Notes: generated from the letters alone by a model not told the origin. Positions 27,721 to 36,894 are shown, numbered from the stretch's first letter. The stretch: 46,810 nt of DNA from an uncultured Bacteroidales bacterium (GCA_902796035.1 CADBNR010000064.1:1-46810), one strand, 5' to 3'. A program made the numbers and translations.

Positions 27721-28278
27721 ATGGCAAAGAAATGGATTTGCACCGTATGCGGCTATATCGCAGAGGGTGAGACCGCTCCGGAGAAGTGCCCGATGTGCGG
27801 CGTTCCGCAGAGCAAGTTTAAAGAGCTGAAAGAGGAGGATGCTCTGAATTTCGTAACCGAGCATGAGATTGGCGTAGCCAAGGGTACGAGCGAGGAGATG
27901 ATCAAGGACCTGAACACTCACTTCATGGGCGAGTGCACCGAGGTAGGTATGTACCTGGCCATGTCGCGTCAGGCCGACCGCGAGGGTTATCCCGAAATCG
28001 CCGAGGCTTTCAAGCGTTACGCTTGGGAGGAGGCAGAGCACGCTTCCAAGTTCGCCGAACTGCTCGGCGACATGGTATGGGACACCAAGACCAACCTTGA
28101 CAAGCGCATGCACGCCGAGGCCGGCGCCAACGCCGACAAGATGCGTATCGCCCGCAACGCCAAGGAAGCAGGTCTGGACGCTATCCACGACACCGTTCAC
28201 GAGATGGCAAAGGACGAGGCCCGTCACGGCCGTGGCTTCGCAGGTCTCTACGAGCGCTACTTCGGCAACAAGAAATAA
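27721..28278 (+). CDS. rubrerythrin with N-terminal rubredoxin domain
   Basis: This is a non-haem iron peroxidase that reduces hydrogen peroxide in anaerobes. The 185-residue protein begins with a rubredoxin-like domain (CTVCGY, C7/C10, and CPMCG, C23/C26), followed by the diiron four-helix domain with [25 protein letters not shown] and [12 protein letters not shown]. The rubredoxin part comes first, the reverse of the classical order. This reverse-type architecture is known from other anaerobes. It is a single-gene unit with its own promoter overlapped by a perfect palindrome, which fits peroxide-responsive control (inference). Confidence 0.95.
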   Translation: MAKKWICTVCGYIAEGETAPEKCPMCGVPQSKFKELKEEDALNFVTEHEIGVAKGTSEEMIKDLNTHFMGECTEVGMYLAMSRQADREGYPEIAEAFKRYAWEEAEHASKFAELLGDMVWDTKTNLDKRMHAEAGANADKMRIARNAKEAGLDAIHDTVHEMAKDEARHGRGFAGLYERYFGNKK

Positions 28279-28305
28279 TCGCATAACGATTATATTTTCC
28301 CTCCC

Positions 28306-28344
28306 GGGGTGTGTCAGTTATCGCGACTGGCCCACCCCTTCCTT
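28306..28344. terminator. terminator between rubrerythrin and tilS
   Basis: GGGGTG pairs with CACCCC and CAGT with ACTG in one interrupted stem, followed on the plus strand by TTCCTTTAT. It lies between convergent genes and may serve both. Confidence 0.65.
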
Positions 28345-28355
28345 TATAGTAGTAG

Positions 28356-29297
28356 TTAATATGATATGAAGCGGAGGGCAGTGCGCGTGGCGCGGATTAT
28401 GCCGTCGCGGACAGACCATTGCTTGCCGGTCTGAGGGCGACCGGCAGTGAAGGCTGCCATAATCTCGCGGACTATATTGGTTTTTGTGCCGTAGCGCGTC
28501 AGCCATTTATGCAGCAGCCATTGCGGAGCTGCGGATTCTTTCAGCACCTGGTATGGCAACACGGATTGATCCTGCAACGAACCAAGCTCGCGGGCGACCA
28601 GCATGTCGAGGGCCTCGGAATCCGACCTGAGATTGGATATGGTCGAAGTGATGGCCTTGCGCGCGCCGGTCCACTGCGTTTCTATCAGAGGCAGCAACTC
28701 GTTACGGATGAAATTACGGCGATAGTCCGACTGCAGGTTGGTGGAATCCGTTACGTAAGTCTGTCCTATCACATCAAGATATTGCAGTATCTCTGCGCGC
28801 GTTACATGCAGCAACGGGCGCACCACATTGTTGGCATCGGGCAGCATACCTCGCAGCCCGTCTATACCGCACCCTCTTAACAGGTTCAGAAACAGCGTCT
28901 CGATATTGTCGTCCGCGTGATGGGCCACCGCTATCCGGTCGAAACCTGTTTCCTGAAGCATTCTATAGAAATACTCGTACCTCAGTTCGCGACAGGCCAC
29001 TTCAAGGCTCACGTTATGGGCGTTCTGATAAGCAGGCACGTCGAAATGTACGATGTCAAGTGAAACGTCAAGACCGCGGCACAGCTCGATGCAGAAATTC
29101 ATGTCGCGGTCCGATTCCTCGCCACGCAGATGAAAATTGCAATGCACGGCCATGATACGGACGCCGATGTTTTTGAGTATATGCAGCAACGCCACCGAGT
29201 CAGCTCCCCCGCTCAAGCCTAAAATGACCGATTGGATGCCGGGCATCAGCGCGCGTGCCTGCTGGTGTATCTTGGCCGTCAATGCGGAATGCTTCAT
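28356..29297 (-). CDS. tilS: tRNA(Ile)-lysidine synthase, short form
   Basis: TilS adds lysine to C34 of the minor isoleucine tRNA so that it reads AUA. The 313-residue protein has the ATP-pyrophosphatase P-loop LGLSGGADSVALLH (SGGADS at 29-34), AVHCNFHLRGEESDRD, and AVAHHADDNIETLFLNLLRGCGIDGLRGM. These are the conserved catalytic segments. It ends soon after VRDGIIRATRTALRF and lacks the usual C-terminal TilS domain, so it is about 110-120 residues shorter than typical Bacteroides or E. coli enzymes. Short active forms exist in Aquifex. No remnant of the missing domain is seen in the 77-base gap downstream. It follows ruvX by 45 bases on the minus strand. Confidence 0.92.
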   Translation of the reverse strand: MKHSALTAKIHQQARALMPGIQSVILGLSGGADSVALLHILKNIGVRIMAVHCNFHLRGEESDRDMNFCIELCRGLDVSLDIVHFDVPAYQNAHNVSLEVACRELRYEYFYRMLQETGFDRIAVAHHADDNIETLFLNLLRGCGIDGLRGMLPDANNVVRPLLHVTRAEILQYLDVIGQTYVTDSTNLQSDYRRNFIRNELLPLIETQWTGARKAITSTISNLRSDSEALDMLVARELGSLQDQSVLPYQVLKESAAPQWLLHKWLTRYGTKTNIVREIMAAFTAGRPQTGKQWSVRDGIIRATRTALRFISY

Positions 29298-29342
29298 TAT
29301 ATTATAGTCTGGAATTAAATAATTAGGTCTCGGGGTTAAGAA

Positions 29343-29759
29343 TTACAGTCTTGGGTTTTCAAGCCACGAAGTCAGAATCAGCACCGCCGACATCTCGTCG
29401 GCCAGTTCCTTGCGCTGACGGTCCGACTTCTTGAAGCCGGCCGTTATCATGTCGCGGTGCGCCTGGACGGAGGTAAAACGCTCGTCCACCATCTCGACGG
29501 GCATGTCGGGAAGTATCTTGGCCAGACGGTTCATGAAAGGACGGATATACTGCATGGATTCCGAATCCTCGCCGCGCACCGTGCGCGGATGACCGATTAT
29601 GATACGCTCCACCGGTTCGTTACTGCAGTATTCGAGAAGAAACTTTTCAAGGTCGCAGGTACGTTGCGTCGGCAGGCCGTTGGCCGCAATCTTAAGGATG
29701 TCGGTCACCGCCACGCCGCAACGCTTCCGCCCGTAATCTATCGCCAGTACTCGTCCCAT
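29343..29759 (-). CDS. ruvX: RuvX/YqgF family putative pre-16S rRNA nuclease
   Basis: The 138-residue RNase H-like protein begins MGRVLAIDYGRKRCGVAVTD, with the first catalytic aspartate in the strand IDYG. It then has IIIGHPRTVRGEDSE and EMVDERFTSVQA. The late DEMSAVLILTSWL carries the third acidic residue. The family is known as a Holliday-junction-resolvase-like nuclease and in E. coli matures the 16S rRNA 5' end. Its length is normal. The start is next to the REP-like repeat region, and no clear promoter box is seen upstream. It is probably co-transcribed with tilS. Confidence 0.94.
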   Translation of the reverse strand: MGRVLAIDYGRKRCGVAVTDILKIAANGLPTQRTCDLEKFLLEYCSNEPVERIIIGHPRTVRGEDSESMQYIRPFMNRLAKILPDMPVEMVDERFTSVQAHRDMITAGFKKSDRQRKELADEMSAVLILTSWLENPRL

Positions 29760-29810
29760 ACCTTATTAACGCGCAGATTTATTAGAATAGTATCCTTAGG
29801 TATCGATAAT

Positions 29811-29880
29811 GGCAGGCTATCCCCAGCCGTGAGGGTAGTAGCGCGGGCTGTCCCCAGCCGCGCACAGAAAATGACCATAA
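29811..29880 (+). repeat. REP-like repeat, copy 3, with a degenerate partner
   Basis: Bases 29836-29864 match the units at 11563 and 11642 exactly over 29 positions, and similarity continues through AAAATGACCATAA to about 29880. Immediately upstream, 29811-29832 is a degenerate direct copy (GGCTATCCCCAGCCGTG). The start codon of the pseudogene (29871) lies inside the conserved right end. Confidence 0.8.
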
Positions 29881-31313
29881 AAAAGAATCCTATATACCTA
29901 ATAACTGCCATACTGTGGTGCATGGCCGCGGCATGCACTCCCTCCCCCCCAGAACGTGCGCGCCACGGACACGATGCCCCCCATATACCCCGACTATGTC
30001 GGCGTGACGGTGCCGTGCAACATCGCGCCCCTTAACTTCATGATCCGCGACTCGTGCAAGGCCGTGTATACCGTGGCTGAAGCCCGCGGCTTCAGCATCA
30101 AGTCCCATCGCAAAGGCAACGAGGCCATCTTCGACCTCAAGGACTGGAAGCGCCTCATGAACCATGCACAGGGCCATACCGTAACCGTAACCGTCAGCGC
30201 CCTGACCGAATCCGGCTGGATAAAGTACAAGCCTTTCGACATAACCGTGTCCAAAGACAAAATCGACCCCTACCTGACATACCGCCTGATAGAACCGGAT
30301 TACGAGGTATTCTCGCGCCTCAGCATCATGGAACGTAACATCGAGGATTTTTCCGAACGCGTGCTGTGCGACTACAACAACGTAGGCAATCGCTGTATGA
30401 ACTGTCACACGCATTCCACTGCGGACGGTGACCTCTCGTTTCTCTATGTCCGTGGCGAAGGTGGCGGCATGGTGCTCAACGACCACGGTAAGCTGCGTCT
30501 TCTCAATTTCAAGACCGCCGACATGGTATCGGGTGCGGTGTACGCGCAGTTCGATCCTACGGGCCGCTACCTGACGTTTTCCACCAACGTCATAATCCCG
30601 GCCTTCCATTCGCGGCCCGGCAAGCGTCTGGAAGTGTTCGACACCAAATCGGACGTATATGTCTACGACATCCGCAATGACAAGGTGTTGCGCTCGCCGC
30701 TTTTAGCCGATTCCACACGTCTTGAAACGTTCCCGACATTCGGCGCCGACGGAAAGAGCATCTATTATTGTGTGGCCGACATGCCAGCGCATCCCACCGC
30801 CGTGGACAGCGTAAGCTACAGCCTGTGCCGTATCGGTTCGACCCCGACAAGGGCACGTTCGCCTTGTCCGTGGATACGGTGGTGGCCGGAATCCGCCAGA
30901 AACGAAGCATCAGCCATCCACGAGTGTCGCCCGATGGCAAACTCCTGCTGTATACCGCTGCCGCTTACGGCACGTTCCCGATATGGCACCGCGAGTCGGA
31001 CCTGCAGATGATAGACCTGACAAACGGCAGAATCGATTCCCTCGATATCGTCAACAGCCCGATGAGCGACACCTATCACAGCTGGTCGTCGTCGGGAAGA
31101 TGGTTTGTGTTCGCCAGCAAACGGGACGACGGCCTGTACGGCAAACTCTACTTCGCGCATGTATCAGCCGATGGCAAGGTGTCGAAACCATTCCTTCTGC
31201 CGCAGAAATCGCCGTCGTTCTACAACGACAATCTGAAATCATTCAATGTCCCCGATTTAGGCAAGCGTCCCGTTTCATTCAGTCCCGCAGACGTAGCCAC
31301 GGCCCTGCACTAA
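29871..31313 (+). pseudogene. frameshifted beta-propeller lipoprotein with a CxxCH motif
   Basis: Three reading-frame segments together form one protein. The first (from 29871) has a lipoprotein signal ending in the lipobox AAAC. At a run of seven Cs (29944-29950) the frame breaks, and the next segment begins NVRATDTMPPIYPDYVGVTVP. A second break near 30830 moves the reading to YRFDPDKGTFALSVDTVV, and the gene ends at 31313. The body has WD40/TolB-like strands (FDPTGRYLTFSTN, VSPDGKLLLYTAA, SSSGRWFVFASKRDDG) and CMNCH, a haem c-type motif. It resembles Bacteroidetes periplasmic propeller proteins of unknown role. Six Cs (or nine) would restore the first junction, and one extra base the second. 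Sequencing error cannot be excluded, but neighbours are intact. Confidence 0.85.
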
Positions 31314-31322
31314 TAAAACACC

Positions 31323-32399
31323 ATGATTACCACCAAGATAATTAAGGCTGCCTCAGAAAAATGCGAGGCCCACAGCATAATAACTGTCAACGATCCGTCA
31401 CTCGGATTCGAACGACAGCTCGCGGAAATTGAAAGACAATATACCGAACTTAAAGCGACTCTGAGCGAAAGGATGTGTCCGGTGTTTCTGCGCTGGTTTC
31501 TGAGCGACGCGGCCAACCAACAGGCATCCTTGCCCGACATGGAGGAATGCGCCACGTCCATCGTGGAACAAGCCCCGCTGAACGGCACCAAAATCGCCCT
31601 CTGGGTATGGATGATAGAAGATGCCGTGTTTCGGCGTGATCCTGATGGCAGATACGTGGTAGAGGCTTTCGGCCGCACACACATATTCGAGGCGAGCCGC
31701 ACACGCCCGGACCTCGATCCGCGCACTGCCATCCATGACATGATGACGGACACCGCTTTAGCTCTTGAACATCGTAGAGGCAGCTTACTGAAAAATTGTG
31801 TCCGCACGTGGTTGTTCGTGCGCGACATCGATCTGGATTACGCAGAGGTGGTGCGTGGCCGTAACGAGGCATTCGACGAACAGGGCCTCACCACATCCAC
31901 ACGCTTCATAGCCAGCACCGGAATCCAGGGGAGGCAGGCCGATTGCAAGGTCGCCGTGACATACGACTCCTATTCCGTGTTACGACTCAAGGACGGGGAT
32001 ATGCGGCAGCTCAATGCCCTGGACCATCTCAATCCTACGCACGAATATGGCGTGGCCTTTGAACGGGCCACATGCGTCGACTATGTCGACCGACGCCATC
32101 TGTTCGTTTCCGGCACCGCCAGCATCGACAGCAAGGGGCAGATTTTATGGCCCGGCGACATACGCCGTCAGACGGAACGGATGTGGGAGAACGTAGGTGC
32201 CCTTCTTGATGCAGCCGGATTCGGCTGGGAGGATGTCGGTCAGATGCTGGTATATCTGCGCGATCCCGCCGACTACTCGGTAGTGAACGGCATGTTTGAG
32301 GAAAGATTTCCCGACATTCCCCGTATTATACTGCACGCTCCCGTATGCCGTCCCGGCTGGCTCGTCGAGATGGAATGCATGGCCATGAAGAAAAGATAA
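31323..32399 (+). CDS. Rid (YjgF) superfamily protein, multi-unit
   Basis: The 358-residue protein ends with a clear Rid domain (FVSGTASIDSKGQILWPGD, AAGFGWEDVGQMLVYLRDPADY, VCRPGWLVEMECMA). The middle also resembles a Rid unit (VRTWLFVRDIDLDYAEVVRGRNEAF, then FIASTGIQG). The N-terminal third is more diverged. The multi-unit layout recalls chorismatase-like members of the superfamily, in which the TGI-G segment is near the active site. I cannot tell whether it is a chorismate hydrolase, an imine deaminase or neither. It starts 9 bases after the propeller pseudogene and was probably co-transcribed with it. It is itself intact. Confidence 0.8.
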   Translation: MITTKIIKAASEKCEAHSIITVNDPSLGFERQLAEIERQYTELKATLSERMCPVFLRWFLSDAANQQASLPDMEECATSIVEQAPLNGTKIALWVWMIEDAVFRRDPDGRYVVEAFGRTHIFEASRTRPDLDPRTAIHDMMTDTALALEHRRGSLLKNCVRTWLFVRDIDLDYAEVVRGRNEAFDEQGLTTSTRFIASTGIQGRQADCKVAVTYDSYSVLRLKDGDMRQLNALDHLNPTHEYGVAFERATCVDYVDRRHLFVSGTASIDSKGQILWPGDIRRQTERMWENVGALLDAAGFGWEDVGQMLVYLRDPADYSVVNGMFEERFPDIPRIILHAPVCRPGWLVEMECMAMKKR

Positions 32400-32410
32400 A
32401 CGCCTATTTT

Positions 32411-32441
32411 TTGCACAATTCAAAAAAAAATTATACTTTTG
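32411..32441 (+). promoter_or_regulatory. promoter of rho
   Basis: TTG, a 20-base spacer and TACTTTTG. Transcription would start about 265 bases before the rho ATG. Confidence 0.65.
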
Positions 32442-32712
32442 CATCGTATTTCAGCCCTCGTTATGTGTTATACAGGTAGTAAAGGGTTGGATATTTCCAC
32501 ATTAGGAATCTCAACACCCACTTTTATTTACATTTAAAATTCAGCGAATCTATCTGATTCGGTTTTCGAATTACACTCATTTTGTAATTTATTGTTTCCG
32601 TTCCGGAATCACGACTCCGGAATAAAGGCAAGATAAATCCGAGCGCGGAAGAGCCTGTGGTTAAGGCGTTCCGCATGTCGAAAGATTACAAGTTTGCACT
32701 ACATAAAGAAAT
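32442..32712 (+). other. long 5' leader of rho
   Basis: The leader of about 270 bases is AT-rich in its first half and contains a perfect hairpin TTCCGGA/TCCGGAA (32601-32622) with an 8-base loop. Rho genes in other bacteria are autoregulated through their leaders, so the length may matter. I see no open reading frame of note and no known riboswitch. The 313-base gap before rho consists of this leader and its promoter. Confidence 0.45.
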
Positions 32713-34764
32713 ATGCAAAGTTTTGAAGAACTTATGTCGATGGAGGAGGCTCCGCTGCGAGAGCTTGCAGAATCGATGGGAATGAAAAAGGCCGAGAATG
32801 CGGACAAGCAGGAACTTGCATACTACATCATAGACAACGCGTCTATCGAAACAGCCCGTGCCGAGGTCGCGAAGATGAAGCCGAAGCGCGGCCGTAAGCC
32901 CAAGGCCCAGGCTTCAGCCGAAGCCACATCGCAGGCAGGTTCCGTTCCGGCCGGCGGCGAAGCCGCGGAAGCTCCGGCCCCCAAGAAGCGCGGCCGCAAG
33001 CCCAAGGCCCAGATTGCCGAAACTCAGACCCAGGCCGGTTCCGTTCCGTCGAGCGGTGTAACCGCGGAAACTCCGGCTCCCGTCGTCGATACCCCCGAAG
33101 CATCCGCTCCCAAGAAGCGCGGCCGCAAGCCCAAGGCGCAGGCGCAGGCTGAAGCCGTGGCACAGGCACAGGAACAGACCGGTTTGTCACTGTCGAGCGG
33201 CTTAGCCGCGGAAATTCAGGCCCCCTCCCTTTTCGACGAGACCCAACCCGCGCAGTCCGATGCTGAAACACACCCCGAACCGCAGCAAGAGCCCCAGCCC
33301 GCTCCGGAACAGGCTTCACAGCAGGAAGCCGCCAACGCACAGCCCAGAAAGAAAGGCACTTTCTTCAAGGATTCAGCAAGCAGCGGCCTGGGCGCTTTCT
33401 TCGGTGGTGCGAAAGGCCGCACTTTTACCCCGCGCGGCCAGCAGAACCAGCAGAACCAGCCGCAGCAGCAGCCATATATGGACGAGCCGCGTCAGATGCC
33501 CGCCGAACCCGTCATTATTTCCGAGCCGCAGGTTCAGGCTCCCCACCAGCTGAACAATAAGAAAAATCAGAAGCTTTCCAAGAAACAGCGTCAGCAACAG
33601 CGCCAGATGGAACGCCAGATTCAGCAGACTCCGCATCAGTACGACTTAGCCGGCATCGTATCCACATACGGTCTTCTCGAAGTAATGCCCGACGGTTACG
33701 GATTCCTCCGTTCCAGCGACTACAACTATTTGGGCAGTCCCGACGACGTATATGTGACACAGCAGCAGATACGCACATACGGACTCAAGACCGGCGACGT
33801 GGTGCAGGGCACCATCCGGCCTCCCCGCATCGGCGAAAAATATTTCCCTCTCTGCGAGGTTCAGTCAGTCAACGGCCTCAATCCGGAGGATGTAAAGGAC
33901 CGCGAGGCTTTCGAACACCTCACACCCCTGTTCCCCGACGAGAAATTCACTCTGACACGCTCCACGCAGCAGAACATATCCACCCGCGTGGTCGATATGT
34001 TCGCCCCTATCGGCAAAGGCCAGCGAGCACTCATCGTGGCTCCGCCAAAAACGGGTAAGACAATCCTGCTGAAGGACATAGCCAACTCCATAGCCGAGAA
34101 TCATCCCGACACATACATCATCATGCTCCTCATAGACGAGCGTCCCGAGGAGGTGACCGACATGTCGCGCAGCGTCAACGCCGAGGTGATAGCCTCCACG
34201 TTCGACGAACCCGCCGAGCGTCACGTCAAGATTGCCGGACTGGTGCTGGAGAAGGCAAAGCGTCTGGTGGAATGCGGTCATGATGTGGTGATAATGCTCG
34301 ACTCCATCACCCGACTGGCACGCGCCTACAACACCGTGTCGCCCGCCAGCGGCAAGATACTGTCCGGTGGTGTCGACGCCAACGCGCTGCAGCGCCCCAA
34401 ACGATTCTTCGGCGCTGCCCGTAACATAGAAAACGGCGGCTCGCTCACCATCATAGCCACCGCCCTGACCGAGACATCCAGCAAGATGGACGAAGTGATC
34501 TTCGAGGAATTCAAAGGCACCGGCAACATGGAGCTGCAGCTGGACCGCAAGCTATCGAACAAGCGCATCTTCCCCGCCGTGGATATCACCGCAAGCTCCA
34601 CGCGCCGCGACGACCTGCTGCTGCCGCAGGAGACCCTGAACCGAATGTGGATTCTGCGCAACTACCTCAGCGACATGAACTCCATCGAAGCCATGGAATT
34701 CATCAAGAAGCGCATGGAAATCACCCGCACCAACGAGGAGCTGCTCGTCACTATGGACAAGTAA
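32713..34764 (+). CDS. rho: transcription termination factor Rho with long disordered insert
   Basis: Rho is a hexameric RNA helicase that terminates transcription. The 683-residue protein has an N-terminal SAP-like helical part (1-55). A low-complexity insert spans about 56-305. It holds three RGRKPKAQ repeats (59-66, 93-100, 136-143) and a Gln/Asn-rich part (243-305). Then come the cold-shock RNA-binding domain ([20 protein letters not shown]) and the RecA-like motor with P-loop APPKTGKT (443-450), [13 protein letters not shown] and the Q- and R-loop regions. Bacteroides Rho has a similar long insert, and in B. thetaiotaomicron this region was reported to drive condensate formation. Rho leads the rho-aroC-radical SAM operon. 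Confidence 0.96.
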   Translation: MQSFEELMSMEEAPLRELAESMGMKKAENADKQELAYYIIDNASIETARAEVAKMKPKRGRKPKAQASAEATSQAGSVPAGGEAAEAPAPKKRGRKPKAQIAETQTQAGSVPSSGVTAETPAPVVDTPEASAPKKRGRKPKAQAQAEAVAQAQEQTGLSLSSGLAAEIQAPSLFDETQPAQSDAETHPEPQQEPQPAPEQASQQEAANAQPRKKGTFFKDSASSGLGAFFGGAKGRTFTPRGQQNQQNQPQQQPYMDEPRQMPAEPVIISEPQVQAPHQLNNKKNQKLSKKQRQQQRQMERQIQQTPHQYDLAGIVSTYGLLEVMPDGYGFLRSSDYNYLGSPDDVYVTQQQIRTYGLKTGDVVQGTIRPPRIGEKYFPLCEVQSVNGLNPEDVKDREAFEHLTPLFPDEKFTLTRSTQQNISTRVVDMFAPIGKGQRALIVAPPKTGKTILLKDIANSIAENHPDTYIIMLLIDERPEEVTDMSRSVNAEVIASTFDEPAERHVKIAGLVLEKAKRLVECGHDVVIMLDSITRLARAYNTVSPASGKILSGGVDANALQRPKRFFGAARNIENGGSLTIIATALTETSSKMDEVIFEEFKGTGNMELQLDRKLSNKRIFPAVDITASSTRRDDLLLPQETLNRMWILRNYLSDMNSIEAMEFIKKRMEITRTNEELLVTMDK

Positions 34765-34766
34765 TT

Positions 34767-35708
34767 ATGAATTCGTTCGGCAACATAGTACGAATCACGA
34801 CCTTTGGCGAAAGCCACGGGCCCGCTATGGGGGGAGTTCTTGACGGACTTCCCTCGCGGGTTAAGATAGACCTCAAAGCCGTGCAGGCGTTCGTGGACCG
34901 TCGCCGTCCCGGCGTGGATTCCCGTACCTCTCCTCGCCGCGAAAAAGACCGCGTGGAACTGCTGAGCGGCATCAGCCGCGATGGACTCACACTCGGTTCC
35001 CCCATCGGATTCATTATCCGCAACACCGACACACGCAGCCAGGATTATCAGGAAGTGTTCCGTCCCAACCATGCCGACTACACCTACTATAAAAAATACG
35101 GCATCCATGAGTTTGCCGGCGGTGGCCGCGCCAGTGCCCGCGAGACGGTGAACTGGGTCGTGGCAGGCGCATTGTGCCGCGAATGGCTCAAGACAAAGGG
35201 CTTCGAGGTGTCCGCTTACTTCGAGGACTGCAACTCCGTCGAGGAGGCGATGCAGAAAGGAGACAGCACCGGCGGCATTGTGCATGGCGTAATCAACGGA
35301 CTCCCCGTAGGAATCGGAGAGCCGGTGTTCGACAAACTGCACGCACGCTTGGGTTACGCCATGATGAGCATACCGGCGGCGAAAGGATTCGACATCGGAT
35401 TCGGCGTTGGAATGGCATCCATGTTCGGCAGCGAGGCCATGGACGTGATGAATCCGGACGGTACGTTCCGGTCCAATTACTCCGGCGGCGTACTCGGCGG
35501 CATCTCCAACGGAATGCCCGTGGAGTTCTCGGTATTTTTCAAACCCACGTCATCGATAATGCAGCCCCGTCCCGGCGTCACGCTCGACGGCAAACCCTGT
35601 GTCATTCCACCCAAAGGGCGTCATGACCCATGCGTGGCAATCAGGGCAGTGCCCGTAGTCGAGGCAATGGCGTGGCTCGTCGTCGCCGACCTGATGCGTA
35701 TGTCATGA
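34767..35708 (+). CDS. aroC: chorismate synthase with internal deletion
   Basis: AroC makes chorismate from EPSP with reduced FMN, the last shared step of aromatic synthesis. The protein starts MNSFGNIVRITTFGESHG, which carries the first signature and catalytic histidine. It has RRPGVDSRTSPRREKD, the second signature GGGRASARET, and RHDPCVAIRAVPVVEAMA near the C-terminus. It is 313 residues, against about 355-360 in Bacteroides. The segment normally found between ITAY-like strands and GDS-GG (with NPVRCPDP) is replaced by a short FEDCNSVEEAMQKGDSTGG, a loss of about 35 residues in frame. The ATG lies 2 bases past the rho stop. Confidence 0.93.
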   Translation: MNSFGNIVRITTFGESHGPAMGGVLDGLPSRVKIDLKAVQAFVDRRRPGVDSRTSPRREKDRVELLSGISRDGLTLGSPIGFIIRNTDTRSQDYQEVFRPNHADYTYYKKYGIHEFAGGGRASARETVNWVVAGALCREWLKTKGFEVSAYFEDCNSVEEAMQKGDSTGGIVHGVINGLPVGIGEPVFDKLHARLGYAMMSIPAAKGFDIGFGVGMASMFGSEAMDVMNPDGTFRSNYSGGVLGGISNGMPVEFSVFFKPTSSIMQPRPGVTLDGKPCVIPPKGRHDPCVAIRAVPVVEAMAWLVVADLMRMS

Positions 35709-36592
35709 ATCCGTTCTACAAGGATTATTCAGAATACATATCCGAGATTTTCCCGGACTTCAAGGTTCAGAAACTGTCGGTCAATACCTCGCGTTCATGT
35801 CCCAACCGCGACGGCACTCTTGGCACGGGAGGCTGCATTTACTGCAACAACCGGTCGTTCACTCCGGGATATTGCTTCAGCGGCGCTTCCGTCGCAGATC
35901 AGCTTCGGGACGGAAAGCGGTTTTTCGCCCGCAAATATCCCGATATGCGCTATATTGCCTATTTCCAGTCTTTTTCCAGTACATACGGCGAAGGTCTGAG
36001 GCAAGACCTTGAAGAAGCCGTAAGCGTTGACGACGTCTGCGGCATTGCGGTGGGAGCACGTCCCGACTGCCTCGGACCCGATGTTATCGCAATTCTGACG
36101 GAATATGCGCGCAAAATGCCGGCATTCGTTGAAATCGGTGTAGAAAGCCTCCATGACGATACGCTGAAGCTGATAAACCGTGGCCATGATGCCGACACGG
36201 CGGTACGCGCCATCCGTGACTGCGCCGAAGCCGGACTCCATGTCGGCGTTCACCTCATCGCAGGCCTGCCCGGCGAAACGGACGAAATGATTCTTGACAC
36301 AGTCCGGAGAATCTGCGATTTGCCCATAGGCTCACTCAAGATGCACCAGCTTCAAGTGCTGAAGGACACTCCCCTCGCCGCCATGATTGAAACCGGTAAG
36401 GTATCGGTATCCGGCTATTCACCTGAGGATTACCTTGAGCTATGCGTCCGTATCGTTGGGGCAGTGCCGCGACATATCTGTATCGAACGCTTCTTAGCCC
36501 AGGCGCCCCCCGACATGGTCCTCACCCCCAAATGGGGCATCAAGAACTACGAGTTCACCAACCTCCTGCAGAACCGCCTGTCCAAGTCTTGA
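35705..36592 (+). CDS. radical SAM protein, YhcC/TIGR01212 family
   Basis: The 295-residue protein has an iron-sulfur cluster motif of the YhcC type: CPNRDGTLGTGGCIYC, where Cx11CxxC replaces the usual CxxxCxxC. It is followed by NNRSFTPGY. Further typical segments are the QSFSSTYG region, FVEIGVESLHDDTLKLINRGHD and HLIAGLPGETDEM. The C-terminus LTPKWGIKNYEF is characteristic. The reaction is not established for the family. The ATG overlaps the aroC stop as ATGA, so it is translationally coupled to aroC. Its own stop codon lies inside the terminator stem at 36589-36611. Confidence 0.93.
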   Translation: MNPFYKDYSEYISEIFPDFKVQKLSVNTSRSCPNRDGTLGTGGCIYCNNRSFTPGYCFSGASVADQLRDGKRFFARKYPDMRYIAYFQSFSSTYGEGLRQDLEEAVSVDDVCGIAVGARPDCLGPDVIAILTEYARKMPAFVEIGVESLHDDTLKLINRGHDADTAVRAIRDCAEAGLHVGVHLIAGLPGETDEMILDTVRRICDLPIGSLKMHQLQVLKDTPLAAMIETGKVSVSGYSPEDYLELCVRIVGAVPRHICIERFLAQAPPDMVLTPKWGIKNYEFTNLLQNRLSKS

Positions 36593-36616
36593 TGCCTCGG
36601 AGAGGCATCAAAAATC
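36589..36616 (+). terminator. terminator of the rho-aroC operon
   Basis: TTGATGCCTC-GGA-GAGGCATCAA is a perfect 10-bp stem with a 3-base loop, followed by AAATC. The radical SAM stop codon (36590-36592) lies in its left arm. The inner GCCTCGGAGAGGC word recurs at both ends of the foldback element at 27.3 kb. Confidence 0.7.
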
Positions 36617-36644
36617 AAACTAAGAATAAAATTCAGCATATCGT

Positions 36645-36675
36645 TTGGTAGTTTGCAAAAAAAATTGTAATTTTG
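36645..36675 (+). promoter_or_regulatory. promoter of tRNA-His
   Basis: TTG, a 20-base spacer and TAATTTTG, about 50 bases before the tRNA. Confidence 0.7.
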
Positions 36676-36727
36676 CACTGCATTTGAGGAAAGCACCTTT
36701 GCAAGGTCCCTTGAAAGCATAAATATG

Positions 36728-36801
<74 letters not shown>

Positions 36802-36808
36802 CCGCAGA

Positions 36809-36850
36809 CCGCTTCAAAATTCCAATATTTTGAAGCGGCCTCTTTATTTA
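36809..36850 (+). terminator. terminator after tRNA-His
   Basis: CCGCTTCAAAAT and ATTTTGAAGCGG form a perfect 12-bp stem with a 6-base loop, followed by CCTCTTTATTTA. Confidence 0.9.
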
Positions 36851-36894
36851 CATATATTTAATATCCTCCCTGCACGTATTAGCGAAAAATTTTG

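Noticed and set aside
29944-29950. Poly-C tract as a phase-variation switch of the lipoprotein
   Set aside because: A second frameshift near 30830 would keep the gene off whatever the C count, so decay is the simpler reading. Raw reads could reopen it.
32442-32712. Known riboswitch in the rho leader
   Set aside because: No recognised aptamer pattern could be found; only one short hairpin is clear.
36809-36840. The long palindrome after tRNA-His as an attachment site
   Set aside because: It is a standard terminator and does not repeat the tRNA 3' end; no integrase is nearby.
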